Assembly (NCBI GenBank): GCA_025594325.1
Contig: JANHCV010000014.1
Location: 992,001 to 1,056,000, forward strand
Origin: Blastocladiella emersonii ATCC 22665
Lineage: Eukaryota > Blastocladiomycota > Blastocladiomycetes > Blastocladiales > Blastocladiaceae
DNA: 64,000 bases
Reading direction: 5' to 3'
The notes beneath the pieces are model-generated. The model did no database searches. It was not told the origin of the DNA and saw only the letters and a program-made list of their open reading frames with translations. Position numbers and translations under genes: made by a program. Below, in pieces: positions 33,432 through 44,433 of this stretch (within the stretch, counting starts at the first letter, position 1; every line of letters begins with the position of its first letter).

Positions 33432-36308
33432 ATGGAAGCTTCCTGGGACTCGGCGCAATATGCGCACCTGTACGAGGGCCACCCGCCGGGCCAAGCGCCC
33501 GGGTGGCCGGGCGGCTTCGTCGGACCCGTGCCTTCGTACCCACAGCCGCAGCAGCCTTACTCCCAAGCTTACTCTCATCCGGCTGCATCTGGTCCCGAGA
33601 TTTCACCATTTGCTTCTAGTTCGGTTAATCCATCCGAGCTTGACTTGCTTCTCTTCACACAGCAGCGGCTCGTCGTTCCGACCCTGACCGCGCTCGGCGA
33701 CCCCGATCCCGCGACGTGGCTTCGAGTACTGGAGACGGACCTCGTTGCACTCAACCTACCACGCCAGTTCTGGCATCTTGCAGCGCTTTGCTACGCCGAC
33801 GGCGATCTCGCGCGAACGCTGCGGCTCCGAGCGCAGGAACGATACGACGCGGCCGGCGCGACGGGTGACCTCTGGCAGCTCGGCATCCGACCTGCTGTTC
33901 TCGAACTTCCTCGGTACGCACCTCCCGACTCAAAGTTGCGTGCGACGACAACGGTCGGTCCCGCGACCGTGCTTGGTGAATGTTTGTCGAACGGTTACTC
34001 GATGTGGCCGGCACCGACTCAGCACCAGCAGCAGCCACCGCCCGTAGCGGGTGAGTGCGAGCCGCAGCCCTTCACATCATCCGTCGATTCGCAGTGTGAT
34101 GGCTCGTCCCCAACTGGGGGTTTGTTGGTCGCCACACTTTCGCAATCATCCGACTTGGACCCCGAGCCCTCGCTTACCTCAAAACCCGACCCTTCATTCT
34201 CTCCGGCTGCGGAGCACGCTCCCGAACTTGATCCTGCATCGGTGACCAGCATTAGCGACGACGAAAGCGAATCCGCTTCTCTGCCTTTAGACACAACGCT
34301 TTCTGACGATTTTGCTTCCAACTCGGATGTTGACGACTTGACTTCTGCTCACTCATCGACAACCGTGGAGGCCGATCCCACCACTACTTCTGATTTTGCT
34401 CCGATCAACGATGACCAGGCCCTCGCCGCGACTGCCGATCTCCTTGTCAATGCAGACATGCCCCACTCCCCTTGCCCACCGGCACGCTTGCCCACTCCTC
34501 CGCCGCCTTCAATCTTGCCGGCACCTTCGACTCGTTCTACAAGCCTGCTTGACCGCACGGAGTCGCTGTCGCTCGAGTCTGAAGTGAGCGATGCTAGACT
34601 TGAACACGACGCGCCTGTCGCTCCAGATTCGCTTGACTACGATGCGGACCTGACTCCCTCTCGCACTGTGGACGGCGATCCTGATTTTCCAGGTTTGCGC
34701 GAGCCCAACGTGGCCGGGTCTGGACTCGGCGGCGCGGGCAGTTGCGATTCGTCGCCGCCTCGTGTGGGTGACGCGAGCAACACTTTCCCCGAGCGCGATG
34801 CGGAGACTTTGCCCGCTTTGGGTCCCTTGCTTCCTGCGACGGACGCGGACGTCACTAACGGTTCTTTGCAGTCAGGTGAAATAGACGAGGCACCGCACGG
34901 CTCTACCAACTTGGATCCTCATTACGATTTGGTGCGCGACCTCGACGAGCACGGCCTCCCGTCGTTCCACTTGCTTCCAGCGCCATGCGGCACGACTGCT
35001 GGTCCGACTTGGTTTGATCCTTTGGTTCTTGATATGCCGGGTATCCTTCCCAGCGTTCCAACCGTCCACATTCACCTGGTGCTTACCACTTCAATTGGCT
35101 TGTACTACGCGGGGCCTGGTATCTGGGACTTTGATTCGGACAAGATTCGCGGGCACTACGTTGTCGTCGCTCCAGCCGATGCAACGTGGGGCGCGGCCAA
35201 GGATTTCATTGAATCTTGCGTGATCGGGCCATGCATCCTGGAGCAGAATCCCGTCTACTGGCGCCTCCCGGGTAACGTAGTGGGTGTCGATGTGCGTGTC
35301 TCGATCAATGACGGGCTTCTCTCGGATCCCGACCTTACGCTCGCCCAGCTTGTCGCCGCGAGCAGCGTGAGCAGCGACGGCGGGAAGCTGCCGCCGGCCA
35401 AGAAGAAAGGCAAGAAACAGAAGCGCGCGACGGCATCAATGACCGTGACCTCGGTTGCGCCTGACGATGCTGATTCTGCCGCTCCTGCAGTGCTCCGAGT
35501 TTTGAGCGCTCCACTTGGCGAAAAAGCTTTCAAAACGGCTCCATCGGCGCCGAAAGGTGTGCCCTTGCCCATCCCTCAGTCGATCATCCAAAACTACATG
35601 ATCGACCGAACTCTCATCCTGATCAAGTATTACCAGGCGCCCTCCGCGCCGCGAATGCACCTCCCGTGTTGGGTCAATCCGACTGGTCCCGTCTCTGACC
35701 TCGTCGACGTCTTGTCGCGCTCCAAAGACACGTTTTCGGGCTGTATCTTTTCCCAGCCACTTTGCTTCTACGAGGAGCGGCCGGGCAACGCTCCACCGCG
35801 TTGTCTCAGCCCGCGTCTTTCTTGGCGGAGGCTGGGCGTTCCATTTGGCGCCGTGATCGTTGTCGAGTACGCCGCCGCGAAAAGCAGCGTTGACCTGATC
35901 AGATCGCTCTCACCAAAGGCCTCGAAGTACACGACCCTGAAGACGCATTCTGATGCGATGCAGCTCAGGAGCATGAATCACGCCATGCACAAGCTCGCGT
36001 TCCAGTGCGCGGACCCGGCGCGCGTGCAGCTCGCCATCGACACGGCCATGTCCGTGTTCTTGATCTCTCTTGCGTTTGTACCGGGCATGCTCTTGGACTT
36101 GCGCCACGAGTACCGCATGGTTGCGCGCGGGCGGGTGGCACCGCCAACGTTCCCTGAGTGGTTTGACGCGTGGGTTACTGGCGCATGGAACCGCGAGTTT
36201 ATCTGGTTGTGCGATCCCGACGCGCCCAGGTTTACAGAGGAGGGGCTCGATGCGGTTGATCCTCGCGAGATCATGGACGAGCCAAGCGCGAAGAGTGATG
36301 ATGCATGA
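33432..36308 (+). CDS. Large hypothetical protein with acidic, disordered centre
   Basis: A single 958-aa exon from the ATG at 33432 (MEASWDSAQYAHLYEGHPPG). Residues about 80-140 (DPATWLRVLETDLVALNLPR, QFWHLAALCYADGDLARTLR) form a compact helical block. Its W-x(n)-LE..L and A-L-x-GDLA spacing recalls retrotransposon gag/zinc-knuckle-less capsid domains. This similarity is weak. Residues 200-530 are low-complexity, rich in S, T, P, D and E. The C-terminal 450 residues are folded-looking: VHIHLVLTTSIGLYYAGPGI, a basic KKKGKKQKR patch, and WFDAWVTGAWNREFIWLCDP. I do not recognise the family. Codon use and composition match the neighbours, so it looks like a host gene rather than a recent import. 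Confidence 0.65.
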   Translation: MEASWDSAQYAHLYEGHPPGQAPGWPGGFVGPVPSYPQPQQPYSQAYSHPAASGPEISPFASSSVNPSELDLLLFTQQRLVVPTLTALGDPDPATWLRVLETDLVALNLPRQFWHLAALCYADGDLARTLRLRAQERYDAAGATGDLWQLGIRPAVLELPRYAPPDSKLRATTTVGPATVLGECLSNGYSMWPAPTQHQQQPPPVAGECEPQPFTSSVDSQCDGSSPTGGLLVATLSQSSDLDPEPSLTSKPDPSFSPAAEHAPELDPASVTSISDDESESASLPLDTTLSDDFASNSDVDDLTSAHSSTTVEADPTTTSDFAPINDDQALAATADLLVNADMPHSPCPPARLPTPPPPSILPAPSTRSTSLLDRTESLSLESEVSDARLEHDAPVAPDSLDYDADLTPSRTVDGDPDFPGLREPNVAGSGLGGAGSCDSSPPRVGDASNTFPERDAETLPALGPLLPATDADVTNGSLQSGEIDEAPHGSTNLDPHYDLVRDLDEHGLPSFHLLPAPCGTTAGPTWFDPLVLDMPGILPSVPTVHIHLVLTTSIGLYYAGPGIWDFDSDKIRGHYVVVAPADATWGAAKDFIESCVIGPCILEQNPVYWRLPGNVVGVDVRVSINDGLLSDPDLTLAQLVAASSVSSDGGKLPPAKKKGKKQKRATASMTVTSVAPDDADSAAPAVLRVLSAPLGEKAFKTAPSAPKGVPLPIPQSIIQNYMIDRTLILIKYYQAPSAPRMHLPCWVNPTGPVSDLVDVLSRSKDTFSGCIFSQPLCFYEERPGNAPPRCLSPRLSWRRLGVPFGAVIVVEYAAAKSSVDLIRSLSPKASKYTTLKTHSDAMQLRSMNHAMHKLAFQCADPARVQLAIDTAMSVFLISLAFVPGMLLDLRHEYRMVARGRVAPPTFPEWFDAWVTGAWNREFIWLCDPDAPRFTEEGLDAVDPREIMDEPSAKSDDA

Positions 36309-36382
36309 ATACGATGTATTTCTTTCTTTACTGCAGTTATTCGCCGATTTTCACGTCGAGGAAATGAGTTCCACTAGTTTAC

Positions 36383-37326
36383 ATGTTTCGGGGAGACATG
36401 AGCCTCCATCCCTTTGAAGCTGCTGTTGCCACGGGCGAAAACGAGTCCATGGACTGGTGGATCCAAGTGGGGCTCGAGCCCGACTACGATCGCGCATTCG
36501 ACATCGCGGTTGATAACAACCAAGGTGACCTACTTTCATGGATCGCTATCTCTTACCGCCCACCTCGTGCCGATTACCCCAGCGACACAGGCATCAGCGA
36601 TGAAGATTTCGAAGCCGAGGAGCGCAACGAATTTGTATCTCGTAAACGCGAAGGCCTGGTCAAACGAGCGCTCGAGCGCGGCTTCACAAGTGTCCTTGAC
36701 AACTATCCCATCGATAAAGACTACCACGAGTATTGTCGCGACGACAATTGGGCTCATGCAGTCAACTGGCCCAACGTGATTCTTGATTGCACTCGAAAGG
36801 ACTGGCCGCACATGCTTGCATGGATGACCAAACCTCCCAAGGCCTTCTACTTCGACTATGCTTACGACGACCCGTTCACGCTCGTCAGAGGCAGCGGCAT
36901 TGAACGCCCCACCATCTCGCCGTTCCATGAATTCGAGCGCAAACACTTGTTGTTTTTGGACGAGGCCACCAAGTCGTGCGCGATTGGCGGCCTGAACTGG
37001 GTCAAGCAAAAGAACGACGAGCGCTACAAACCGCTGCCTGGCACGACCTACTTTAATCTCGACCTTGTCCGTGAGGCCGCGCGCCTGGACCACATCGAAC
37101 TCGTCGAGTGGTGGCTCCAATCGGGGCTTATGGACAAGTACGAGCGGCGGGCGATCTTCGAAGAACTCGAAAGTGCTGGTTTCTCGACTGAGCTCCGCGA
37201 GGAGGACTTGTACTTGGAGTCTGAATCGGAGTTTGAGTCCAGCTCAGATCAGAGTACGAGGAAGAGTCGGAATCGGAATCGGAATCGGAGTCCGAATCCG
37301 AGGAGGACGCGGACAGCAACAACTGA
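36383..37326 (+). CDS. Ankyrin-like repeat family protein, first tandem copy (C-terminal frameshift)
   Basis: The ATG at 36383 opens MFRGDMSLHPFEAAVATGEN. The body has ankyrin-like helices: FDIAVDNNQGDLLSWIA, LVKRALERGFTSVL, EATKSCAIGGLNWVKQ and AARLDHIELVEWWLQSGL. The tandem paralogue at 37747-39110 matches each of these. Near 37250 the frame shifts. The frame used by the ATG continues as basic KSRNRNRNRSPNP to 37369. The alternative frame gives an acidic EYEEESESESESE tail ending TGA at 37324-37326, which matches the acidic tail of the paralogue. I take the acidic tail as ancestral. The N-terminal F-box-like part of the paralogue is missing here. Molecular role unknown; ankyrin-type folds bind proteins. 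Confidence 0.6.
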
Positions 37327-37746
37327 TGTCACATTTGCATTTGATAATTTGACATTCATCTTTCCATAATTACTCGTGTGCATGGCGTGGTCGCGGAGGA
37401 GTGTGATTTTTTCACATTCGATGGCTGCGGTCGAAGCAGGCCGTTCCTGCAGCTCCGACTTTTCATGCCCGCAGGGGTGATCAAGGTAGCACTCCTGTCT
37501 CGGACTTTGCTCAGCCAAAGTCTTTCCCTCGCGGTGAATGCGTTCGTCTACACAAATCGCTCGAGTTTCTTTGAACGGAAGTGAGCAGCACACAGCCGAC
37601 GCTGCGCGAAAGGAAACGGAGCGCGAGGGCGTTGCGGTGACGCGACTGACTGACGTGTCAGGTGATCAGTGAGGCGCTCCTCATTTCAGGTTCGCTCGTC
37701 CGCCTTGTTCGCCGCTCCCTCAGAGGACACTACCACGGCGGAAACC

Positions 37747-39110
37747 ATGAAGCAAACGAATGAAGACTTATTGCAAAAAGCAGAGCGCCCGCTCCCGCGC
37801 TTGCCTCTCGAAATCGTCGAGCAAATTATTCTCATCGCGCTTGGCGGTTGCAGCGGCACCAGTCCCGAGTCGGGTAAACAGGCTCTCAACTTGCTCCGAG
37901 CCTTCCCTGGACCTTCTCCGCACTTGCGCAAGTTCATCTCCTGCGACCCGTTGGCCGAGGGCTTCGGGATGTCGCGACGCGCCCCGCGAACAAGCGACAT
38001 CGCGAAGCGCTCCTCAAGCACTTTGTCCCGCCTCCCTCTCCCAGCAACGCCCTCGAATGTGCTTTCTACATCAAGCTCGCGTCGATGGCGGGTCGGACCG
38101 AGCTCCTCGACGCCTGGCGCGAGTCTGTAAACAAGGTTTGCAATGTTCCCTTCGCCATGGAAGCTCTTGAACTCGCGATTTCTGCGGGCCAGTGCGATTC
38201 GTTCGAGTGGTGGTGGCGCTACGGCAAGCTCGAAATTGACTACGACCGCGCGTTTGATATTGCGTTCGAAAATGATCAGGCTGCGGTCCTGAGCTTGGTT
38301 GCTGAGTGCTACCGCCCTCCTCAGCCCGACCCCAGCAGCAGCGATGGCGATAGCGACGAGGACGAGAACAACTTCGAGGACGAGAACAGCTCTGACGACG
38401 ACAACAACCCCGACCACGTACTTGACGATTACGCGTACGAGGCGCGCTATGAGTTCATTTATCGTAAAAACTTGGACCTGGTCGATCGAGCCCTTGAGCG
38501 CGGATTCACCAGTATTCTTGAGGAGTTCCCAATCAACCCCACGTGCACCGAGGTGCTGCGTGTTGACCTTGACTGGGCTGATGGGGTCTACTGGGATCGA
38601 GTGATTGTCGAATGCATCCAAAAGGATTGGCCGCACATGCTTGACTGGATGTCCAAATTTCAAACATGCTTTTACAGTATCAGAGCCCGACGTGGCATGG
38701 AGCGCAGCTGCGGCGGCCACGGCCCTGTCCTGCCGTTTGCGTATCTCCCCTGTAACGGCATTTCCTTCCTGGACGAGGCGACCGAGGCGTGCGCGATTGG
38801 CTGCTTGAAGTGGTTCAGCAAATACAACGCCCGTTGGGACGAACCGCTGCTGGGCACCGACGATTTCAACTTCCGCGTTGTTCTGAAGGCCGCGCACCTG
38901 GGCCACATCGAGATTATCAAGTGGTGGCTCAAATCGGGGCGCCTCGTCGATTACGAGCGAAGTAAGATCTTCGAAGTTCTTGATGTGACCGCGGACCTGC
39001 GCGACTCGGTCTTGGACTCCATGGACGAAAGCGAATCCGATTCTGACTCCGACCGAAACGCGGACAGCGACGAGGATGATTACAGCGAGGACGAGGACAG
39101 CGATGGTTGA
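37747..39110 (+). CDS. F-box-like plus ankyrin-like repeat protein, second tandem copy (one frame change)
   Basis: The ATG at 37747 opens MKQTNEDLLQKAERPLPRLP, then LEIVEQIILIALGG, which resembles an F-box start. The frame carries to about 37970 (CDPLAEGFG). It then must change by one base into the frame that gives RHREALLKHFVPPPSPSNAL and the long ankyrin-like section from 38085. This contains FDIAFENDQAAVLSLVAECY, LVDRALERGFTSILEEFPIN, EATEACAIGCLKWF and AAHLGHIEIIKWWLKSGRL. The tail is acidic (DESESDSDSDRNADSDEDD). There is no intron to account for the change, so it is a mutation or an indel error. F-box plus ankyrin-like architecture would fit a substrate adaptor of an SCF ligase; this is inference. 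Confidence 0.6.
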
Positions 39111-41082
39111 TTGCATAAACTGGTTTATTGTATCTCGAATCGAGATGTGTGGAGTGAACCAAGCAATACATGTTCTTTCTTAGCACCCGCCGCGCCGACC
39201 GTCCATAACACGCGAACCCGGCTCCAGAAATTCCGAGCAATTCAGACCACTAAACCCCAAACTTGACCGACCCACGACCTCGCGGACGCGCCCGTTGGCG
39301 CCCCCTCTCAACGACGGACCCGCGCTTCCGCGCCCGGGTTATCAGGGCTTGCGCGCGTAGCGGGCGTGAGAGCGAGAGCAATGGCGTTGAGCTGGCCAGC
39401 AGACGCCGACGCGTGCGCGAGATCCTGGGCCGCGTTCGATGGGCTTGATGGAGCCTGTTAAGGGGAAGGGCGGACGAGGATTAGTACACGGTGCTGAGAG
39501 GCGATGAATGCGAGCAAAAACGCACGTTCGTGGTCGCACTGGTGCGTAGGTGGGCGTCGAGATCAAGTGAAATGCGCCATGGCGTAACGACCACCGTTGC
39601 CGCTGTAGTTCAATAAATGCGTTCCACACCTCCAATGCGACGCCGGCCGTTGCACGGTGTGGTGCGAGGTAAATCGAAAGGATATTGGGCAGTCGGCCAT
39701 AAGACGGCCAATTCCGTTGAGTACGCCAGCCGGTCAAGATGCTTGTGCTGATATACTTCGGGTGAGAGAGAGCGCATTGTGACGTCGGACTCCGAGCAGG
39801 GAGCGATAGAGTAAAGTCTTGAGTCCGGCCCGCCGTTGCGCGGCACCTACTAGATCGGAGTAGCAATGCATCCGCTGAAGACGTTTCACTTCATTCGCCG
39901 CGAATGAAAGCGAGATGGTTGCAGTCATAGTCATGGCCTCCTCGACCAGAAATCGTACTGGCTCCCCGGACCGCTGATACGGTTGCAGGTTAAAAAGTTC
40001 AAACACACCCGTGGTAAACGCCTTTCGTGAGCTCTTGCATTGCCCCGAGTGTGCCACACGCAACTCCGACTTTGAAGCCTGCAGTGGACGCAAGGACGGC
40101 GAAACGACGAATGAGAGTGATGCAGCGGACAGCAACCGGGCCAAGGAAAGTCTTCGAGGCAGAGCGCAGATTTATTGTTTGAAGAGCTTTTCGTACGATG
40201 ATATCTGAGCCGGGTAATCAAGTCAGCCGAAGCGGTTCGAGTCAAAGAGTTCGACCAGGCGTCGCGACACGACAAGAGCACTCGATGGGCATAAATAAGC
40301 GGATTGCAGCAAGTGATACATAGTTTAGAGGGTCTACATGGCGTGGGACGCGTTGGATGGGGAGAAGCAGCGACCGCGACTAGCGCAGCTCAAGCCACCG
40401 AGATAATCGGATGGGAGTGACAGCGCCATCGCGTGCGCGTGTTCAACACGTCGATTCATTCGTGAATGCCTCACCGCTTGACCGCTTGACCGCGTGGGCT
40501 GTTTTGGGGCATAAATACGCCATTTTCGATACAAACTGAGTGCATCGCGCAGAAGCAGGCGCGACGTGCGAACAACGTCCGCGAACTCGTCCACCCGCGG
40601 CCGGTTCCGAAGACAGTTGTTCGCGCTGTCCACGCTGTTTGCACCCTCTAAATCGCCCTCGCCGAACCCATGGACTCGATTCCGAAGCCACGGCCGCGGC
40701 GAACGGCCGCGACGAACACGCGCGCGAGACGGTCACGTGCGGGTGAGAGACGCGTTCCCGCGCCTTCCCCTGTCCACCCACCCGCGCTGAGCAGCGATCC
40801 GTGTCAGGAGATTCCGCCAGCCTTCTTCCATTTTAGGCAACGGGCGGCTCCCTGCATCCATGTTTGCACCGACTGGTTTCGGCAACCCAATGATCAGGCC
40901 GATATATTTACTGTGGCGACCACCGCCGCCGCCTCCCAGGCCGCCGCCGACCCCGCCCGCTCCGCCTCCTCTCCTGAATCGCTTCTCCGCCTCGTCGTGA
41001 GCGGACTCATTGCAAACCCCATTGCGGGCGCCCATGCATCACACATCAAGACTCCGGCTCGATCTTTGAAAGTGCCGACACG
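39111..41082. other. Intergenic stretch without a supported gene
   Basis: No domain-bearing frame is visible. A 170-codon plus-strand frame at 40670-41182 runs into the next gene and may be 5' leader or an upstream exon; it is low-complexity (P, A, R rich). No repeat or RNA gene is seen. Confidence 0.45.
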
Positions 41083-42944
41083 ATGCCAGCCATCGGCGCC
41101 CGCGCCGTGTCCTACTTCACGCGTACGCCCGGCACCCGCGGCCACAACCATTCCGCGGCTGACCTTGCCACACACTCCGTAGGCAACGCGAAACTAGGCG
41201 CGAAGCAACACGATGCGAAACCATCCGCCGCCAAGCCCGTCTCTGGCCGCCCAGCGAAACCGCTCGACTCGGGCAACGTGCTGACGTCCGAGTCGACGGT
41301 CGTGTGCGATCCAGCGTCGCGGTCGTCGGTGGCCCTCGTGAAGCAGATCACGCCCAAATCGCTGTACCCATGGTCGGTGCCGACGCTCGGGCGCGGCGAC
41401 GCCATGCTCATGCTGTCCGCCGACAAGTGGCTGCTGCTCGACCCGCTCACGGCGCGCGCGAGTCTCCACGCGCTTGTCAACATGGACGTGCTGGCGGATC
41501 CGCTCAAGGGGAAGAAGGGCGACCGGATTCGGCTGATGGCCAAGCTTGGTCGGCTCCTCAAGCGCGGGACTCGCGGCAACGTGGTCGCGGACGAGGAGGC
41601 CAAGTACCTGCGGTCCATCTCGGTTCGTTCCTGCCTACGAGCCGACCACGCCGTACCCGACTGACGCCCTGCACCGTGTAGTACCCGATCGAGTGGATCG
41701 ACCCGCTGGCGCACGTCCTAGCGCAGTCGCTGACGGACCTGCCGCCGCCGGTGGTCCCGACGGCCGCGCAGCTCGACTGGACGCAGAGCCTGTTCAAGCG
41801 CGCCTACTCGTCCACCGACACGTCCGCGGCCGCGAGCGGCGAGCTCGAGTCGCGGTTCCCGAACCTGCTCGTGAACCTGCAGAGCGCGCCGTTCCACGCC
41901 GCGACATGGGTCCTGTTCCTCGAGTCCCTCGCGCGCATCAACCTGCTCAAGTCGGTCCCGAGCGCCGAACTCCGCGAGCTCGCGGCGCTGACGGACGTGC
42001 TGGGTTCGCCCGACGAGCACTGGACGCTGCTGGCCGCGATCATCGCGACGCTGCCGCTCGCGAAGCGGATCACGGCGGTCCTCGCGCTACACGTCGCCGC
42101 GGTCCTGCTCGTCCGCGGGCTCGCGATCAGCACCATCGTCAACTGTCTGGTCCTCAAGCTGTTCCGCACGCGCAAGCGCAAGGGTGCGACGGTGCTCGTG
42201 CTCGCGAAGCTCGCGCGGTGGATGGTCGAGACGGCGCGCGCTGCGTTCGGTGTCAACGGCGAGTCGATGTGCCCGAGCCGCGACGCGTCGATCGAGCGCG
42301 CCATCAGCTGTCTCCTCGAGACCGAGAACCCGGGGCTCGCGGCGGCGGTACCGGACGAGGAGACGCAGCCGTGCCCGTTCCTCGCGGTTCCTGACGTCGC
42401 CGCACGCGCACCGCTGCCGGCCGTCGCCGATCCCGCACGCGAGGAGGTGAGCCTTGCGGCGTTCCTCGCCGAGCTGCCCGCGCCCGCCGCCGCCCTACCC
42501 AACCCGTCGCACGCGTCGTCATCGACAGACCACCTGCACCTCCGCCGCCCAGGCCTCGCCGTTCCCTACGGCGGCAGCAGCAGCGGCGGTATGGTCGATC
42601 CGACGCAACTCGGCGCGCGGAGCGCGCATGCCCTGGCGCAGCTGAGCTCGAGCTCGCTGGCGGCGTCGCGCGCACGGCTTCTCGCCGGCGGCGGCGAGTC
42701 CGGGTCGGGCAGCATGACGCTCGCCTCGTCATCGTCAACGACGCGGTCCGACGGCGCGCGGAGCAGCAGCATGGCGCTCGCGACCGGGCGCAGCGGGAGC
42801 GCGGGCGACGTGGCGCGCGAGCACTGGAGCCGGTCGCAGACGGCGCCGACGCACCTGTTGCGACAGCTCGCGATCGTCAACGCGTCGCGGCGGGTGGGCG
42901 TGCGGTCGCGCGCGGCGGAGATGGAGGAAGCCGAGGATGAGTAG
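41083..42944 (+). CDS. Hypothetical protein, possibly divergent RhoGAP-like
   Basis: Two exons, 41083-41622 and 41682-42944, with a 59-nt intron (donor GTTCGT, acceptor GTAG) at phase 0, joining KYLRSIS to YPIEWIDPLA. The ATG at 41083 opens MPAIGARAVSYFTRTPGTRG; product about 600 aa. The central part (ESRFPNLLVNLQSAPFHAAT, WVLFLESLARINLLKSVPSA) has hydrophobic spacing reminiscent of the LP..N...L..L..HL helices of RhoGAP domains. The catalytic arginine finger loop is not evident. A hydrophobic stretch, ITAVLALHVAAVLLVRGLAI, might instead be a membrane or buried helix. The C-terminus is serine-rich and disordered. Treat the RhoGAP idea as weak. Confidence 0.6.
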
Positions 42945-42983
42945 GCGAGAGCGGGGGTTGTATTTACAAAGTTAGTCAGTAGC

Positions 42984-44144
42984 TCATTCCATGCAGTCGT
43001 AGCGGTACAGCTCGCGCGTCTTCTTCTTGTTGACGTCGAGGCCGAGGAACAGGACGAGCTCGTCGATCGAGTGGCGCATCGCGGCGAAGGCCTCGATCCC
43101 GCGCATCGGCGTGTTCGCGATCGTTGGCTTGTCGACGGACAGGTCGGCGGCGCGCGTAGTCGTGAGGACGGTGCCCGACTCGGGTGGCGACATGATGGAG
43201 ACGAGGCGCGGGTCCAGCAGACTGATCTCGACGACGCGCTGCGGCTTGTCGAAGATGGCGAAGAGCTGCGTGTTGACGACCGTGAGCGCCTACACGCGAT
43301 GCCAGAGTAAGCCGCCTGCTCAGCATGAGGGGAAGGGAGCGCCGTACCGCAAGATCCTCGCCCGGTCCCGGCGGATCGAACGCGCCGAGGTACGTGAGCG
43401 GAACAACGGGCACCGGGTCGCCCTTCTTGGGCCGCTGCGCCTCGCTCATCTCGATCGGCGCTTGGAACACGAAGATACGCGCGTCGGACTGACGCCCGGC
43501 AAAGAAAAACCCGCGGTCCGGGTGCGCCGGGTCGGGCACGTACGTGAGCGCCTCGATCCCTCCCACATCCTCGTCGATGCCGATCGCGCCGGCGAGCGGG
43601 AAGACGCGCTGCACGCTGCCGTGCGTCAGCGAGAACTCGAGGACGGCGGGCGGGAACTCGTGGCCGAGGTACACGACGTCTTTGCTACACGCGAGCGATG
43701 GGTCAGATCGGGAGACATCACAGCCAGAAACCGCGACGCGTACCGCGACGGGATCATCGTACACCCCTCGAGATCCGCGCGCCGGTCCTCGCCCTCATCC
43801 CTCTCCGTCGCCGCGACCACGGGATCCGCCGCTGCGAGAACCGCAGTCGAGTACGGCAGCTGCACGAACCACGACTTGCGCAGGTCGCCGTCGGGGCTGA
43901 ACTCGCCGAGCGTGCCGTCGTCGCTAACGACGAACAGCGAGCGGCGGCGCGCGTCGTAGTAGGCGTCGGACGGCTCAAAGTGTTTCGGCAGCGACGTGAA
44001 CCGCGTCACGCTCGCGGGCCGCTCCAGGCAGTAGCTGAGGTCCGAGAACTCGAGGTTCGCGTCGGCTTCGGCGGGCGTGATCTCGCGCGCCGCGGCGAGT
44101 GACGCCAGGGACAGGCATAAGAGGGATAGCAGAAAAAGTTTCAT
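42984..44144 (-). CDS. Secreted hypothetical protein, beta-propeller-like
   Basis: Three exons: 44144-43765, 43684-43348 and 43289-42984. The first intron joins in phase 2 (donor GTGTAC, acceptor GTAG) and the second in phase 0 (GTACGG, GTAG). The ATG at 44144 gives a signal peptide, MKLFLLSLLCLSLASLAAAR. The mature part has short beta-rich blocks: AYYDARRRSLFVVSDDGTLG, KDVVYLGHEFPPAVLEFSL, GGIEALTYVPDPAHPDRGFF, FAIFDKPQRVVEISLLDPRL. These read like blades of an esterase-like or NHL-type propeller. No catalytic motif is visible. Length about 340 aa. It probably acts outside the cell or in the secretory pathway. It ends YRYDCME with TGA at 42984. Confidence 0.65.
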
Positions 44145-44330
44145 GGAGTCGAGTTGCGTGTGAACCGATGAGGACGGCGCTACTGAGCGACGGCGAGGAG
44201 AGAGGACGCGCCCGACGGCGCGCGGCGGCAACAGGTGACTGTGGCTGCGCCACCAAAAGGTCGACGAGGGCGAGCCGACAACGGATACCCCTCCTGTTTC
44301 TTGCACTAGCGCATCTCGCTTACGAAGCAA

Positions 44331-44407
44331 ATGTATACTTGGGGACATGATGCAACGGGCGGCCAGCCCCCGCGCACCGCGGCCGGCGGGAGCGACCGTT
44401 GGGAAGT
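44331..44407 (+). pseudogene. 5' part of host gene interrupted by the virus insertion
   Basis: The ATG at 44331 (context AAGCAAATG) opens MYTWGHDATGGQPPRTAAGG and the frame continues SDRWE into the GAAGT target duplication at 44403-44407. The same frame resumes at 59581 after the element with VTKEGLCQFEDN. The paralogue starting at 63457 has the matching order GFGDNWQLAIQAGLSQF and a similar AAGCAAATG start context. The insertion therefore lies inside coding sequence, about 26 codons from the start. Confidence 0.7.
44403..44407. repeat. Target site duplication GAAGT, left copy
   Basis: GAAGT immediately precedes the left tip of the inverted repeat. The identical GAAGT follows the right tip at 59581-59585. 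Confidence 0.85.
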
Positions 44408-44433
44408 TGTCGTATCCCTTAAGGGATACGACA
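44408..44433. repeat. PLV left tip, perfect 26-bp palindrome
   Basis: The first 26 bp equal their own reverse complement, centred on CCCTTAAGGG and flanked by TGTCGTAT/ATACGACA. The right tip (59555-59580) is the same except for one base. A related 27-bp palindrome (TGTCGTGTTCCC..GGGAACACGACA) lies inside the repeat at 44560-44586, with its counterpart at 59402-59428. Such tips could form hairpins or be the integrase recognition ends. Confidence 0.9.
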
